DNA of 64,000 bases from NCBI GenBank assembly GCA_052034625.1, contig JBPOII010000022.1:1-64000 (forward strand). The letters run 5' to 3'. A program made the position numbers and the translations under genes. Positions within the stretch are counted from its first letter, which is position 1; each line of letters opens with the position of its first letter. Positions 8,079-18,800 of the stretch are shown in pieces. Origin of the DNA: JAVBLP01 sp052034625 (lineage in GTDB: Bacteria > Elusimicrobiota > Endomicrobiia > Endomicrobiales > Endomicrobiaceae). Below the pieces are notes generated by a model, which saw only the letters and a program-made list of their open reading frames with translations, had not been told where the DNA came from and ran no database searches.

Positions 8079-8752
8079 TTCACGAACCTTATTTCATCAA
8101 TATATATTTCCGCTCCATTGCTTTTTTGCAATTTATTTATAAGTGTCATAGTAACAGCAAACATACCTTTTACTTTTGTCAGAGATGAAGGATTAGTAAA
8201 AGGAACTTCAAGTTTATGCCACTGACCGTCATTGGGAATAGTAAAAAACTCAACTCCGGCCGCATTTTCATTTATATCTATTGCCGCTTTAATTTCAAGC
8301 TGAACATTATGCCTTAAATTGCCGGAAACATAAAGCTCCATTTTAGTATAGCCGCCTGCTGAAATATCGTATCCTGAGAAAGGCGGTACCGGAGGTTTGG
8401 ACTCATAGAAACCTTTAGCAGGCATACCGAAACCCACCCAAACAAACTGCGGAACACCTGAAGGATTTGGTGTTTCGCCGCCGTCCCAAGTCATTTTTAT
8501 GCTTTTTGTTCCTTTATAAACTTTTTCAGTGCAAAGGAAGTCTAAAGTTCCGGCACCTTTTTCTACCCAATTTGTGAACATCCATGGGTCAAACTTTCCT
8601 CTAGTCTTCATAATATCATCATAGATAATAAAGGTATCAGCCCATTCTGTTGAATTATTAGGATCTGAATAGAGTAAAGCTCCTACAGGGTTTTTTTCAC
8701 AACCTGTAAGGAATAAAAACAATGGAATGATAAAAACTATTAATTTTTTCAT
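8075..8752 (-). CDS. Lipoprotein with carbohydrate-binding-like beta-sandwich
   Basis: 225 residues with lipobox FLTGC (Cys near residue 18). The rest is one jelly-roll domain: 'GTKSIKMTWDGG', 'FSGYDISAGGYTKMELYVSG', 'WHKLEVPF' and the closing 'IYIDEIRFVK'. The closing motif and the 'K.IK(V/M).(Y/W)' strand are shared with the proteins at 5447, 6608 and 8749. It overlaps both neighbours by 4 nt (ATGA), so it belongs to a tightly coupled operon. It is probably a lipid-anchored glycan-binding partner of the outer-membrane barrel encoded upstream. Confidence 0.72.
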   Translation of the reverse strand: MKKLIVFIIPLFLFLTGCEKNPVGALLYSDPNNSTEWADTFIIYDDIMKTRGKFDPWMFTNWVEKGAGTLDFLCTEKVYKGTKSIKMTWDGGETPNPSGVPQFVWVGFGMPAKGFYESKPPVPPFSGYDISAGGYTKMELYVSGNLRHNVQLEIKAAIDINENAAGVEFFTIPNDGQWHKLEVPFTNPSSLTKVKGMFAVTMTLINKLQKSNGAEIYIDEIRFVK

Positions 8753-9393
8753 TTATTCATCTCATATCTTATTTCATCTATATAAAAAGTGCAACCGTTA
8801 GGATTATCTTTTTTATTTACAACAAAACAAAAACCGCCGGCAATATAAGAGGTTTTGACCTTTCTAAGGTCTATCCAATACATTTTCCATTCTGTAGTCA
8901 GTTTTATATTCTTTCTTATAGCAGTCCCTGAATCAGGAAAAGCACCTTTAAAACCGCCTATTTTAACTTCAGCTATAACTTCATTGCCGGTTTCGCCTTT
9001 CATCAAAAAAGTCAGAAATGTAGCTTTGCTGAGATCGAATCCGCCTTGTTTATCACCCCAGTTATTTGAAGGCTGCTGCCAATAAATACCTGACCATTTA
9101 TTTGTTCCGCGCGGCGAATATTTGACCTTTATTGAATTTTTACCGGCATACACTTCTTTAGTATATCCCTGGTCAAAAGCTAAATCCCTGCTGTCTCCCA
9201 TCCAGCCTGAAGGATAGTAATGATTTAATATCGACTTGAAATCAGCATAGACATAGAAAGCCAAATGCGCCCTTTCCTGCGGGGTTAAATTTTCATCAAA
9301 CTTTTTCTTTTCACTAATAGCCGGAGTAATAAAAATAGTGGTTAAGAATAAGCTTAAAACAAAAATGATGATAAAGGAATTTATTTTTTTCAT
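8749..9393 (-). CDS. Secreted carbohydrate-binding-like domain protein
   Basis: 214 residues with a signal peptide, then a single beta-sandwich of about 150 residues. It is a clear paralogue of the C-terminal domain at 6608-7549: 'GWMGDSRDLAFDQG', 'KNSIKVKYSP', 'WSGIYWQQPSNNWGDK', 'FYIDEIRYE'. Conserved Trp and Tyr residues in these motifs would suit sugar stacking. It is the second gene after the barrel protein, 39 nt downstream. No catalytic motif is visible, so binding is inferred rather than hydrolysis. Confidence 0.72.
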   Translation of the reverse strand: MKKINSFIIIFVLSLFLTTIFITPAISEKKKFDENLTPQERAHLAFYVYADFKSILNHYYPSGWMGDSRDLAFDQGYTKEVYAGKNSIKVKYSPRGTNKWSGIYWQQPSNNWGDKQGGFDLSKATFLTFLMKGETGNEVIAEVKIGGFKGAFPDSGTAIRKNIKLTTEWKMYWIDLRKVKTSYIAGGFCFVVNKKDNPNGCTFYIDEIRYEMNK

Positions 9394-9432
9394 ATTATTT
9401 TTATTTCCTTAGCTGCTAAACAACTTTTCCAT

Positions 9433-12207
9433 TTATTCCTGTGCACTTGTTGCCGGCTCAGGGTTTTCATCTTCCGGAGCATCTTGATTTAATATTATAA
9501 CCTCAACACGTCTGTTCTGTTCTCTTCCTGCCGCTGTCTTATTATCAGCTATAGGTCTAAGCTTACCATAACCTTTTGTCTTTATCTTTTCAGCAGGAAT
9601 TCCTTCTTTTACTAGGAAGTTCTTGACCGAATTTGCACGGTTTTCTGAAAGTCTCTGATTGTACATGATTTTTCCAACAGAGTCAGTATGTCCTTCAACC
9701 ATTATTCTATTATTAGGATACATTTTGAGAAGATCAGTAACTTCTTTCAATGTTTTTACAGCACCTTTCTTAAGATTGTATTTTGCCGTATCAAACAATA
9801 CTTTTGCACCAAATGATATTACAAGACCTCTTTCAGTTTCTTTTATTTCAGTATCTTTTATTTTCGGCGTTGCCATTACTCTTATTTCTCTCTGATCTGT
9901 CTTTGCATAATTACCATAATTATCATAGGCTTCAAGAGTTGCATAGTACATACCGTCAGGAACAACAGTATTAGAATCATTTTTACCGTTCCAGTCGAGT
10001 TCTTCCGGCGGCTCTCTTCTGCCGTCATAAGTCTTTACTATATTTCCTTTCTCATCTTTTATATTGACTATCCAATTATCTATGCCTGAATGATCGCTTG
10101 CCCAAGGTTCAAGATATGCCTTTTGCCCTTTGTCGGGATATATAGTTTCAGGCCTTGTTTTCAAAGCTATTTCAGGAGGTGTCATATCGTGTTCAACAGC
10201 GAATGGGAATTCTTCTTCTTTTTTGCCGAAATTCAATACAGCATCAAAGTATACTTTAAAGTATGCTCTTATTTCATCAAAATATCCCATTTCATTGCTT
10301 GCATCTATATTATCTTTAAATCTATCATTGTCCAGAACAGCCGGATCAGTTTTTCTTGCTCCGACATATTCCATACCTATATTGAACCAATTCCCGATAT
10401 CTCTGCTTATATGAGCAAGATAGAGCTCATCATAAGTGGCTCCGAAATTCTTATGCCAATCTTCAGGTCCCCAATAGTTCTTAATATATGCTGTCTTAAA
10501 AAGGTATGGTGCAACATTTACAGTAAGGCTTGTTTTAAAATAACCTATCATAGGAGTAACAAAAGATTCTCTCCTGTCATCTCTATAATAAGGATAACTT
10601 AGAGTGGCAAGATCTTCCCCTACTTCAAAATCATATAATATTTTTACATTATCTTTAATAAATTGGCTTAAAAAGTAAAGAGACCCTATATATCTGTTCG
10701 GCATACCGGTTCCTTCAATATAGGCATCTTCCCATGTGATGGAGCCGTCATACTCATAATGAGTCTGTCTGTCAAGCGTATCAAAATATTTGGCAAGATT
10801 GGCTTTTACAGCAAAAGAAAATGGTGCATCTTCTTCAGGATTTAAATCATATTCTACAGGATCATTGGGATTATAGTTGTAAAACCAAGTTGAAGGTGTT
10901 GGGTCATAAGTAAATACAAATGAAAATGCGCTTGTTTCTCTATTATCAAATCCGGAAACAGGATTTCTCCACCATACCCAGAAAGGGCTTTCAGGACCGC
11001 GGGCATTCATTGAGATAGGACCTGATCCGCCGCCTGAATATACCAAAGGCATAGACGCAAGAAGAGGTTTTTGATAATAATAAGATAAGTATGTATTGAT
11101 TCTTTTAGATATCGCTTTTTCAAAAGAAATATCCGCTTTCTGTCTATTTCCGGCTACTAAACCTCTGTACTCATATCCGAGTTTAATTAAATCCATCCAC
11201 AATATGGAAGGAATTGTATATTTTACCGATCCGCCCAAAGCATCAACTTGTTCGGTAGTTCCGGTTTTTACTTCATATTTTGAACCGACAAGACCATTAC
11301 CGCTTCCGACATCTTCAGTATATTGATAATCCCAATCTAATCTGAAAGGTCTGTAGAGTATTCCTAATTGTAATGTACTGTCCTTGATCAATTTAAAATC
11401 AGTATTTAATTGGAAATTTCTCATCCTTTCATCATCATTTCCGTAAGGTATAACATGGTCTGAATAGAAGAAGTTTATATTGCTGTTAAAAATATTTTTA
11501 TACTTAACATATATGCCGTGTTTATAATTCTGTACTGCCTCTTCACCGTATATTACGTCGAGCTCTCCATAAAAACCTCTGGTCTTTAACTGCCAATAAT
11601 CCGGCGTATGATGTCCTGAATAACGGAGATAATCATTAGGATCATCCTGTTTCAAAAGCATTTCAAACATATCGCCGTCATAGATCCAGCCATTATGTCC
11701 ATAATTTCTGTGATATACTATGCTCCATAAATCATTAACAAATCCAATCCTTGCATTACTCCAATCAAATTTAGGAAATATCTGGTTATTATAAGACATT
11801 CTGTGTTCCTGATTAAGCGGTAACCAATATCTGTCCGCATAATCGCCGATAAATTCAAAACCCAATTCGGCAAAGAACCAATCTACAGGTTTTACTGCAA
11901 AATTAAACAGAAGCGTCTGGCCATAAGTATCTAACCATTTATTATCAGGATCAGTACTTGGCACATAATTAAAAAACTTATTTAATCCGGAAGGATCTGA
12001 CCTTTTTATCCAGTTATCACCCAATTTATGAAAAACAGCATCGAAAGTCAGTTCACCTTTGATTTCAATGGTCCCTGTTTCCATGCTTTCATAATTGATT
12101 CTATTGTATTTTGAATATGATTTAAAAATGTTGGCCTGTACAGTAGATGTACAAACCAATGAGGTTAAAAGAAATAAAAATACTGTGAGAAGAAACGAAT
12201 GTCTCAT
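9433..12207 (-). CDS. Large outer-membrane beta-barrel protein with OmpA C-terminal domain
   Basis: About 924 residues. After the signal peptide, some 650 residues of alternating aromatic beta-strands read as an outer-membrane barrel. A FlgD-like domain follows ('WNGKNDSNTVVPDGMYYATLEAYD'), then an OmpA/MotB peptidoglycan-binding domain near residues 800-905 with 'VEGHTDSVG', 'NQRLSENRA' and 'GYGKLRPIADN'. The Asp and Arg that grip diaminopimelate are present. The start at 12207 is preferred because a possible ATG at 12219 sits directly on its ribosome site. It is first in the operon, with its own promoter. It probably anchors or exports the glycan-binding partners. Confidence 0.85.
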   Translation of the reverse strand: MRHSFLLTVFLFLLTSLVCTSTVQANIFKSYSKYNRINYESMETGTIEIKGELTFDAVFHKLGDNWIKRSDPSGLNKFFNYVPSTDPDNKWLDTYGQTLLFNFAVKPVDWFFAELGFEFIGDYADRYWLPLNQEHRMSYNNQIFPKFDWSNARIGFVNDLWSIVYHRNYGHNGWIYDGDMFEMLLKQDDPNDYLRYSGHHTPDYWQLKTRGFYGELDVIYGEEAVQNYKHGIYVKYKNIFNSNINFFYSDHVIPYGNDDERMRNFQLNTDFKLIKDSTLQLGILYRPFRLDWDYQYTEDVGSGNGLVGSKYEVKTGTTEQVDALGGSVKYTIPSILWMDLIKLGYEYRGLVAGNRQKADISFEKAISKRINTYLSYYYQKPLLASMPLVYSGGGSGPISMNARGPESPFWVWWRNPVSGFDNRETSAFSFVFTYDPTPSTWFYNYNPNDPVEYDLNPEEDAPFSFAVKANLAKYFDTLDRQTHYEYDGSITWEDAYIEGTGMPNRYIGSLYFLSQFIKDNVKILYDFEVGEDLATLSYPYYRDDRRESFVTPMIGYFKTSLTVNVAPYLFKTAYIKNYWGPEDWHKNFGATYDELYLAHISRDIGNWFNIGMEYVGARKTDPAVLDNDRFKDNIDASNEMGYFDEIRAYFKVYFDAVLNFGKKEEEFPFAVEHDMTPPEIALKTRPETIYPDKGQKAYLEPWASDHSGIDNWIVNIKDEKGNIVKTYDGRREPPEELDWNGKNDSNTVVPDGMYYATLEAYDNYGNYAKTDQREIRVMATPKIKDTEIKETERGLVISFGAKVLFDTAKYNLKKGAVKTLKEVTDLLKMYPNNRIMVEGHTDSVGKIMYNQRLSENRANSVKNFLVKEGIPAEKIKTKGYGKLRPIADNKTAAGREQNRRVEVIILNQDAPEDENPEPATSAQE

Positions 12208-12236
12208 TACCAATCCCATTTCCTTTTGTTTCAGTA

Positions 12237-12265
12237 ATTCTACATTAAAAAAATTTATGTGTCAA
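12237..12265 (-). promoter_or_regulatory. Promoter of the barrel/CBM operon
   Basis: TTGACA at 12265-12260, a 17-bp spacer and TAGAAT at 12242-12237 on the minus strand, just upstream of the outer-membrane barrel gene. Confidence 0.8.
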
Positions 12266-12326
12266 CTAATTAACTACAATTAATGAAAAGCAAAGGCAAA
12301 AGATAAAAAAAAGCGTGGGGTTAGAT

Positions 12327-13580
12327 TTACTTTGTTGTTATATCATTGTTCCAAAGCTTTTCCTGATATGTAAAATAGACCTCTTTCAATTGTCTTTTAA
12401 AAGGACTGTGTTTCCCATTTCCTTGTGAACAAATACCAAGCCATTCATCATTAAAAAAACCGTCATTAGTAGGTCCTTTCCATGCTCCGAAAACTGTGTC
12501 CTGCACTTTAGGCGAACCTATAAGCCACCATTTATCAAGCCAATTATAGACAACACCCCCTATGGCATTGCCTTTACCTTTGCCCCAATAACTGTTGTTT
12601 TCAATATCGTCCCAAGCCGAAGTATGATATTTTGACTGAAAAAGCTCATCTTCTATTTTCTTGCCTGAATGGTATGAATCACATCCGAACTCCGTTATCA
12701 GAACAGGTTTATCATAGCCGCTCTTAACGGTATTCCATAAAACTCCAAAACCATAAGGACCGTTATATTGATTAAATCCGAGAATATCTATATTAGGCGT
12801 GAACTTTTCATAATAAGGAATAAATCTTGTGGTAGCATTACATATACCGACAGGATGATTTTTGTCGATCACCTTTATCATTACACACACTTCATCTACA
12901 AACTTTGCAAAAGCTTCTGGATGTTTATAAGCATTAGTATTTGTTTTTGTTGAATTTGCCTCAGATCCCGGAGAATCATTTTCATTTCCAAGCATCCACA
13001 TAAGAATATAAGGTTCGTCTTTATGCTCCATGACCATATTTCTGACATCCCGTTTCATTTTGCTCTTCTGGGATTCACTCAAATAATCAGTTCCTTCATT
13101 CCACGAAGCTTCACTGCCTTTTGTATAAGCACCCAGCAGATTTCCCATTATAACCCTTATTCCATAAGTTTTATAAAGGTCTCTGAGAAGTTCTTTATTT
13201 ATATTTTCACAATGATATATCCTTATAGTATTGCAGCCCATAGCTTTTAAAAGAGCAAAATCTCCGACGGCATTTTCATCCGGTCCCTGAAAATTATCTC
13301 TGTCAATATCTACCCATGCATCATATGGTCCGTCTATTTTCCCGTTCTTATTATTATCTTCCCACATCCAATCATTACTTTCAGGATATGTTCCGACTGT
13401 ATCGGCCGAATACTCAATACCTTTAATAAAGTAATCATTGCCGTCAACGGTTATACGCCATTTCCCGTCTTCGGATTTGATCACTTCAACTTTAGAGGGA
13501 GCAGCAAAAGCACCTGCTCCCCCTAAGAAAGATATGACAATTACTGCAGACAAATATTTTTTTAAAGTATTTAATATCAT
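12327..13580 (-). CDS. Secreted clan GH-A glycosidase/transglycosidase
   Basis: 417 residues with a signal peptide ending AFA. The TIM-barrel core carries the clan GH-A pair: acid/base Glu in 'WMLGNEND' (about residue 200) and nucleophile Glu in 'VLITEFGC' (about residue 297). The pattern is like GH2 catalytic domains or GH72-type beta-1,3-glucan-active enzymes, but I cannot fix the family. A calcium-loop-like insert 'DNNKNGKID' (about 75-83), then 'DIDRDNFQGPDEN', precedes the barrel. It is a paralogue of the gene immediately upstream, sharing the C-terminal 'KHSPFKRQL'. Its ATG directly abuts the upstream TAA, so translation is coupled. Confidence 0.75.
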   Translation of the reverse strand: MILNTLKKYLSAVIVISFLGGAGAFAAPSKVEVIKSEDGKWRITVDGNDYFIKGIEYSADTVGTYPESNDWMWEDNNKNGKIDGPYDAWVDIDRDNFQGPDENAVGDFALLKAMGCNTIRIYHCENINKELLRDLYKTYGIRVIMGNLLGAYTKGSEASWNEGTDYLSESQKSKMKRDVRNMVMEHKDEPYILMWMLGNENDSPGSEANSTKTNTNAYKHPEAFAKFVDEVCVMIKVIDKNHPVGICNATTRFIPYYEKFTPNIDILGFNQYNGPYGFGVLWNTVKSGYDKPVLITEFGCDSYHSGKKIEDELFQSKYHTSAWDDIENNSYWGKGKGNAIGGVVYNWLDKWWLIGSPKVQDTVFGAWKGPTNDGFFNDEWLGICSQGNGKHSPFKRQLKEVYFTYQEKLWNNDITTK

Positions 13581-15605
13581 TTATTTTTTATACTTTTTCC
13601 AAAGGTCCAAATAAGTGAAATATGATTTTCTTAACTGTCTTTTGAACGGACTGTGCTTACCGTCGCCCTGAGAACAAAGTCCGAACCATTCTTCATAAGC
13701 GCCGCCGTCAAGGAAAGGTCCTATCCATTGTGTTTCAAGATCGTGAAATGCCGGATCGAATTCAGGCGGAGGTCCGGCTTTCCACCATTCATCAACCCAT
13801 TCAAATACAACTCCGCCGAGAGCATTACCGGCACCCTTATCAAGTCCGGCTAAATTATTTTCAAGATCTATCCAATTCCATTTATGATAATTAGCTTGAG
13901 CTTCTTCAATTCTTCCCATATCCCAGCCTTTAGCATATGCCGGACATCCGAACTCTGTTACAAGAACGGGTTTTTCATACATTTCCATAACATCTTTCCA
14001 TAGCGGTCCGAAACCATGTGCTCCTCTATAAGCATTAGCACCGTAAATATCAAGGTCCGGCGCATATTTTGCACAATAGTCAAGCAGATATGTATCTCCA
14101 TTGCATATTGCTACAGGTCTTTGATGAGGATCTATTTCTTTTATAAGTTTCACACATTCATTTATAAAAGAGTAGTAAGCATCGGGATGTTTCTGTGCCT
14201 GATTACTTGTTCCGGCAAAAACTCCGACTGTGCCTACAGTACCATAATTATTCTCATTACCCAATATCCAAAGAAGCACATAAGGTTCATTCTTATACTC
14301 TTCAACCATTTTTCTTACACTTGCAAGCATTCTTTGTTTTTGTTCGGCATTAGTGTAATCAGTACCGGTAAACCATTCCGCTCCGGAATCGGCACCGTAC
14401 ATACCTAATAGATTTCCTATCATAAACATAAATCCGTATTTTTCATATCCGTCTTTAAGAAGAGTTTTATTGAAATTCGGATAATGATAAAGTCTGATAG
14501 TATTTACGCCCATCTCTTTCATTAATGCAAAATCTCCGATAACAGGTTCATTATCATCCTGTACTTCATTTCTATTAGCATCTACCCAAGCTTCATAAGG
14601 TCCGTCTATCAAACCGTTTTTATTTGAATCAGCTATAGACCATCCCATATCAGTATTTAAAGAACCATTATCGGGAGAAAGACCTATCGGTGAAGGAGAG
14701 TAACATATTGATCTTATTACATAAGGTTCATCATTAACGGTCAGTTGGAAATGATTATTATTATATTGTATGAGCTTTACTTTTCCGGTTCCGGTAACTT
14801 TCTTTACTCCGACTTTTTTAAGATTTATATTTTTTCTTACAAAATCTTTTGGTTTTGCAGGAACAAGTTTTCCGGGATTGACATGAAAAACATCATTTCT
14901 CGGATCATTATCCCATCTGTTCTCTATCCTTAATTCAGCACCTTCAAGTTTAACACCGATCTCAGTATGTTTTTCAGTAAGATAATTTATCCTGTCTATG
15001 CAGACAGGTCCTATATACCAAGGGGTTTTCCATTGAGTATATCCTATTGATTTAGGAAAAAAAACAAGACAAGCATAATAGGCTTTTATAGCATGCTCAT
15101 AATTACCTGAACTGTCTAAGGCCAAAGCGGTATAATACAGTTTTACGCCCGGATCTTCTTTTGTTATCGCCCATTTATAAAAATTAGCCTGATGATTGTC
15201 ACCATGCACAAAATTCCAATGCTGGCCTTCAAGCTGCTTTTTTTTCATCATTTTTTCATAATCAGGCGATTTGTAGACGCTTTGATTATTAGGATAAATT
15301 CCCTCTCCGGAAGCTTTTTTTAGCCCGTTAAAATCTTTTACGACATATTTATATTTCGGTGTTCCGAGATTATGGAATTCGCCGTACTTTGCATAATCTA
15401 TCCATTTATCATCACCTGCATCGTATATCGGAAAAGGAGCGGGCGGTTCATATTTCATAGCATCATTGTAATTTCTGGCATGGTCAATAGCAGCTACAGC
15501 TTCTTTAGAAAGCTGCTCTCCCGTATCATTTTTTGCAGCTTGTGCATAAACGCAAAACGATACAAAAAAAATGCCTGTTAATAAAACAGCGCTGATTTTT
15601 TTCAT
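13581..15605 (-). CDS. Secreted clan GH-A glycosidase with N-terminal extension
   Basis: 674 residues: a signal peptide (ending AQA), then about 260 residues absent from the paralogue, including a TPR-like helical piece ('YYTALALDSSGNYEHAIKAY'), then the GH-A barrel. The acid/base Glu in 'WILGNENN' and the nucleophile Glu in 'VLVTEFGC' are both present. It has the same calcium-type insert ('DSNKNGLIDG') and the same 'KHSPFKRQL' ending as the next gene. An AAGGAG ribosome site lies 7 nt before the ATG. The gene starts 44 nt after tRNA-Val with no clear promoter of its own. A beta-1,3-glucan substrate is a guess from the neighbouring phosphorylase. Confidence 0.75.
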   Translation of the reverse strand: MKKISAVLLTGIFFVSFCVYAQAAKNDTGEQLSKEAVAAIDHARNYNDAMKYEPPAPFPIYDAGDDKWIDYAKYGEFHNLGTPKYKYVVKDFNGLKKASGEGIYPNNQSVYKSPDYEKMMKKKQLEGQHWNFVHGDNHQANFYKWAITKEDPGVKLYYTALALDSSGNYEHAIKAYYACLVFFPKSIGYTQWKTPWYIGPVCIDRINYLTEKHTEIGVKLEGAELRIENRWDNDPRNDVFHVNPGKLVPAKPKDFVRKNINLKKVGVKKVTGTGKVKLIQYNNNHFQLTVNDEPYVIRSICYSPSPIGLSPDNGSLNTDMGWSIADSNKNGLIDGPYEAWVDANRNEVQDDNEPVIGDFALMKEMGVNTIRLYHYPNFNKTLLKDGYEKYGFMFMIGNLLGMYGADSGAEWFTGTDYTNAEQKQRMLASVRKMVEEYKNEPYVLLWILGNENNYGTVGTVGVFAGTSNQAQKHPDAYYSFINECVKLIKEIDPHQRPVAICNGDTYLLDYCAKYAPDLDIYGANAYRGAHGFGPLWKDVMEMYEKPVLVTEFGCPAYAKGWDMGRIEEAQANYHKWNWIDLENNLAGLDKGAGNALGGVVFEWVDEWWKAGPPPEFDPAFHDLETQWIGPFLDGGAYEEWFGLCSQGDGKHSPFKRQLRKSYFTYLDLWKKYKK

Positions 15606-15649
15606 TCATTGCTCCTTGATTTTTTGTATTTTTATTGAAAGGCTTGCTT

Positions 15650-15725
15650 TGGTGGGCAGTGAGGGACTTGAACCCCCGGCCTCTTCCTTGTAAGGGAAAT
15701 GCTCTTCCAGCTGAGCTAACTGCCC
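15650..15725 (-). tRNA. tRNA-Val (UAC)
   Basis: A cloverleaf can be folded by eye: acceptor stem GGGCAGT/ACTGCCC, D arm with AGCTGG, anticodon loop CTTACAA giving UAC, T loop TTCAAGT, discriminator A, and an encoded CCA (15652-15650). The anticodon reads GUA valine codons. Confidence 0.95.
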
Positions 15726-15742
15726 GTATACGAAGTTTGAAT

Positions 15743-15771
15743 AAAATATCAAATTTTCAAGCCTGTGTCAA
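15743..15771 (-). promoter_or_regulatory. Promoter of tRNA-Val
   Basis: TTGACA at 15771-15766, a 17-bp spacer and TATTTT at 15748-15743, ending 17 bp upstream of the mature tRNA 5' end. No terminator is visible between the tRNA and the GH-A gene that follows. Confidence 0.7.
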
Positions 15772-15881
15772 TAAAGTTTTTATTTCTGCGACTCCGCCGT
15801 AAACACTTTAATCTTTCTTACTGCCGTCACTTTAACCTTTATAAATTAGACTGATATTCGTCAGATAAAGTTACAGGGAGA

Positions 15882-18800
15882 TCAGAAATAAACTTTTATT
15901 GATCTTGCCTGTACAGCTCTAAGTTTTGCAGCATCATTTCCGTAAACTGCATTATCTTCAACAATCTGTTTTTTACCGTCAGCCCATAATATCTCCATCT
16001 TTTTTATTCCGGTGCCTTTTGAATAAGTACTTTTTCTTAATGGATTAATATATATTACATCGGTATTCCTAAAAAGTTTGAATGAAAAATTACCGTCTTT
16101 ATCAAAGAAAGCTGAATTTAGAACAGGTTTCAATTCAAATTTTAATTTCCCGTTTTCATAGGTGAACGGTTTTTCTCCTATAGTCATTCTCATCCACATA
16201 TCAATAAACTCAACAGTTGAGCCGCTGAGCCTTGCAATAAATCCTCTTCCATGATTATTCGGATCAGGGAAAGCACTTGAACAAATGAAAGAAGAGTTTT
16301 CAAGTATGCTTCTTTTGTAAACTTTCGGATCTGTAAAACATACAAGACCGGTTTTTATCTCTTTAAAAAATTCATCGTAGAGTCCGGCTTTCAATATTTC
16401 AAGAAGATATTTATATGCCATATGCAAAAATACCGATTCATTTTCAAGCCAGCCTCTATTGAAAATTCTGCTTCTTCCTATTTCAAAACTTTCAGGTTTT
16501 AAGTTCTCATTTACTTTAAACATTTTAAGTTTTTTATCATAAACATTACTGTTTTTCATATTCTTAACATGTTTTAAGATCTTATTTTTATCGGTCTCGG
16601 TTCTCATATAATGAACTTCACCTTCAAGGAATAATGGAAGAGCTGTGCGTTTAAAAGATGTAACTTTAACACATGGAAGACCTCTCACATTTTTAGAGGA
16701 TATAGGAATATATTTTACAGCTTCATAACGGAAATAAGTATTATATAATCCTGTTTTAGGATCAACAGCTTTTTTAAGACCTTCATTTATTTTCTTAAGA
16801 ACAGCTTCTAAGAACTTTACAATAAATGAAGCGTCAAAGAGTGTTTCATCGCCTTTGATACCCATAAGAACGCTCTTTCGGTAATTTTCTTTAAGAGTTG
16901 TTGCTTTATCCCAAAAATTAAATGTCGTCATCTTTGTTTTTAAGAGTTTTGAAAGTCCTTTCAGCAATTCAGCTGTCTCTGAAGGCAGAGAGATTTTTTC
17001 TGAAGGATTCTTTTTTAGAGCATCAATAAAAAACGTGACTGTTCTCTTAAGTTCAAATGTTTCATTTGTAGAAGAACCGAAAATTCCGGGTAAACCGTTT
17101 AAAGAATCATACCAGCCGGGTTTGTCCGATTCCATTTCTATACCTATTCCGTCCGGATCAAGCGAAGCAAATTTTACGGAAATTATTGTCAGGAATTTTG
17201 ATGCAAGCGAATTTTTATAAACATCGCCTTTACCGTTCTTAGTCCTCAAAGCATTCGGATTAACTTTTCTTGATTTTATAAGAGCACTTTTTTCCGCACT
17301 CTTAACTACAGCACCGTATCTTCTTATTTTCCCGTCACTAAGAACACACTTTTGATCTCTTGGAACAACATAATAGTCACAGTCATAATAAATAAAGCTT
17401 TTATCTTTAAACAGCACTTCATTCTCTTTTTCAGGATATATAGCAAGGAAGCTGTCAAGCAGATCTTGATTATATGTCCAATGGTCTATCCAAAAACCTT
17501 CCCCATGCTCGGCATCATTAACTTCAAGTGCATTTGTAACACATTTAGCGACAAATTTTTCAGAGTTTATCTTTGTTTTTATTTTTTCATACATTAGAAA
17601 CATTGCAAGTTCACCCGGTTCAAATCCTTTTTTGAAAAAGTCTGCAAGTTTATTTTTATCGGTTTTATTTATAAGCTGGGCTTCAATATCTTTATAGTAT
17701 GGTTTTTTAGTGTCTATGACAAAATACGCACCTTTTACAACAAGCGGATTATTTCCGTCTATCTGTATTAAATTGTAAAAATATTTCAAAGCGCTGGAAC
17801 CTATTTCAGGATTAAAGAAGATATCTTTTCTTCTATTTTGATTTATGTCCCTAAAATTTCCATTGCCTTGAGAGTAGAAGTTCGGCGAAACTTGGAATTC
17901 ATTATAATCTCTTTCAAGGTCTCCGTGTTTTCTCGAATAAACATAATATGATGTTTTTTTATTCCCGTCTTCAAAAGTTATAGGATATCCGCCTCTTAAA
18001 ACATTATCCAAATACATCTGCCTGCAATAATTATCAAAATTTATCATTGAAGATTTTGTAGCCATATTGTTTGTTATATTGCTGATAAGTTTTTTATTGT
18101 CAGATATTTTTGTTTCAAAATATTTTGCCGAGCCTGCTTTTTTAACAAAGCTGTTCAAAGAACTTATACTGTCAATATGTCCTGTCATAGAATAAACTGA
18201 AAAGTTTTTCTTAGGAGAAAGTTTTGCAGAAAAATGGCTGAATGCACATGGATATTTATTGTCAGCAAACTGCGATTTCGGATATTTAAAAGCATTTGTA
18301 TAAGAAAAGAAATTTTGGGGATATATAAAGCTTAGATCATTGCCGAAAAGGACATCAGGGTTAATTATAATATTAGTTTTTTTAAAGGATTTTTCATTTC
18401 CGGCATATCCGAAATAAAAGTTTCCTTCCCGTATTTCAACGACTTCGGCACTATCTGCTGTATCGACTTTCAAGCGGAAGAAAGGATTGCCTGTTTTTTC
18501 AAAATTATCAACAGTAGTCCAAGCCTGAATAGTCGTACTCATAAATTTTTGGGCATAAGTACTCATATAATGAGGAATAACTTTAGGCATACCATCGGCT
18601 ATCTCTATTTCAATATTTGCTTTTGAGATATTTTCTACCGTAACTACCCTTATCATTGCCGCTATAGGTTCATTGGGAAGTGTTGCATATCTTACTGTGG
18701 TTTTTATTCCTAAAGTTTCATTAATCTCTTCTATAGACATATCGCTTGCTGTTATATACATAGTTTGTTTAACATCATAACATGGGTTTACTTGAAAGGC

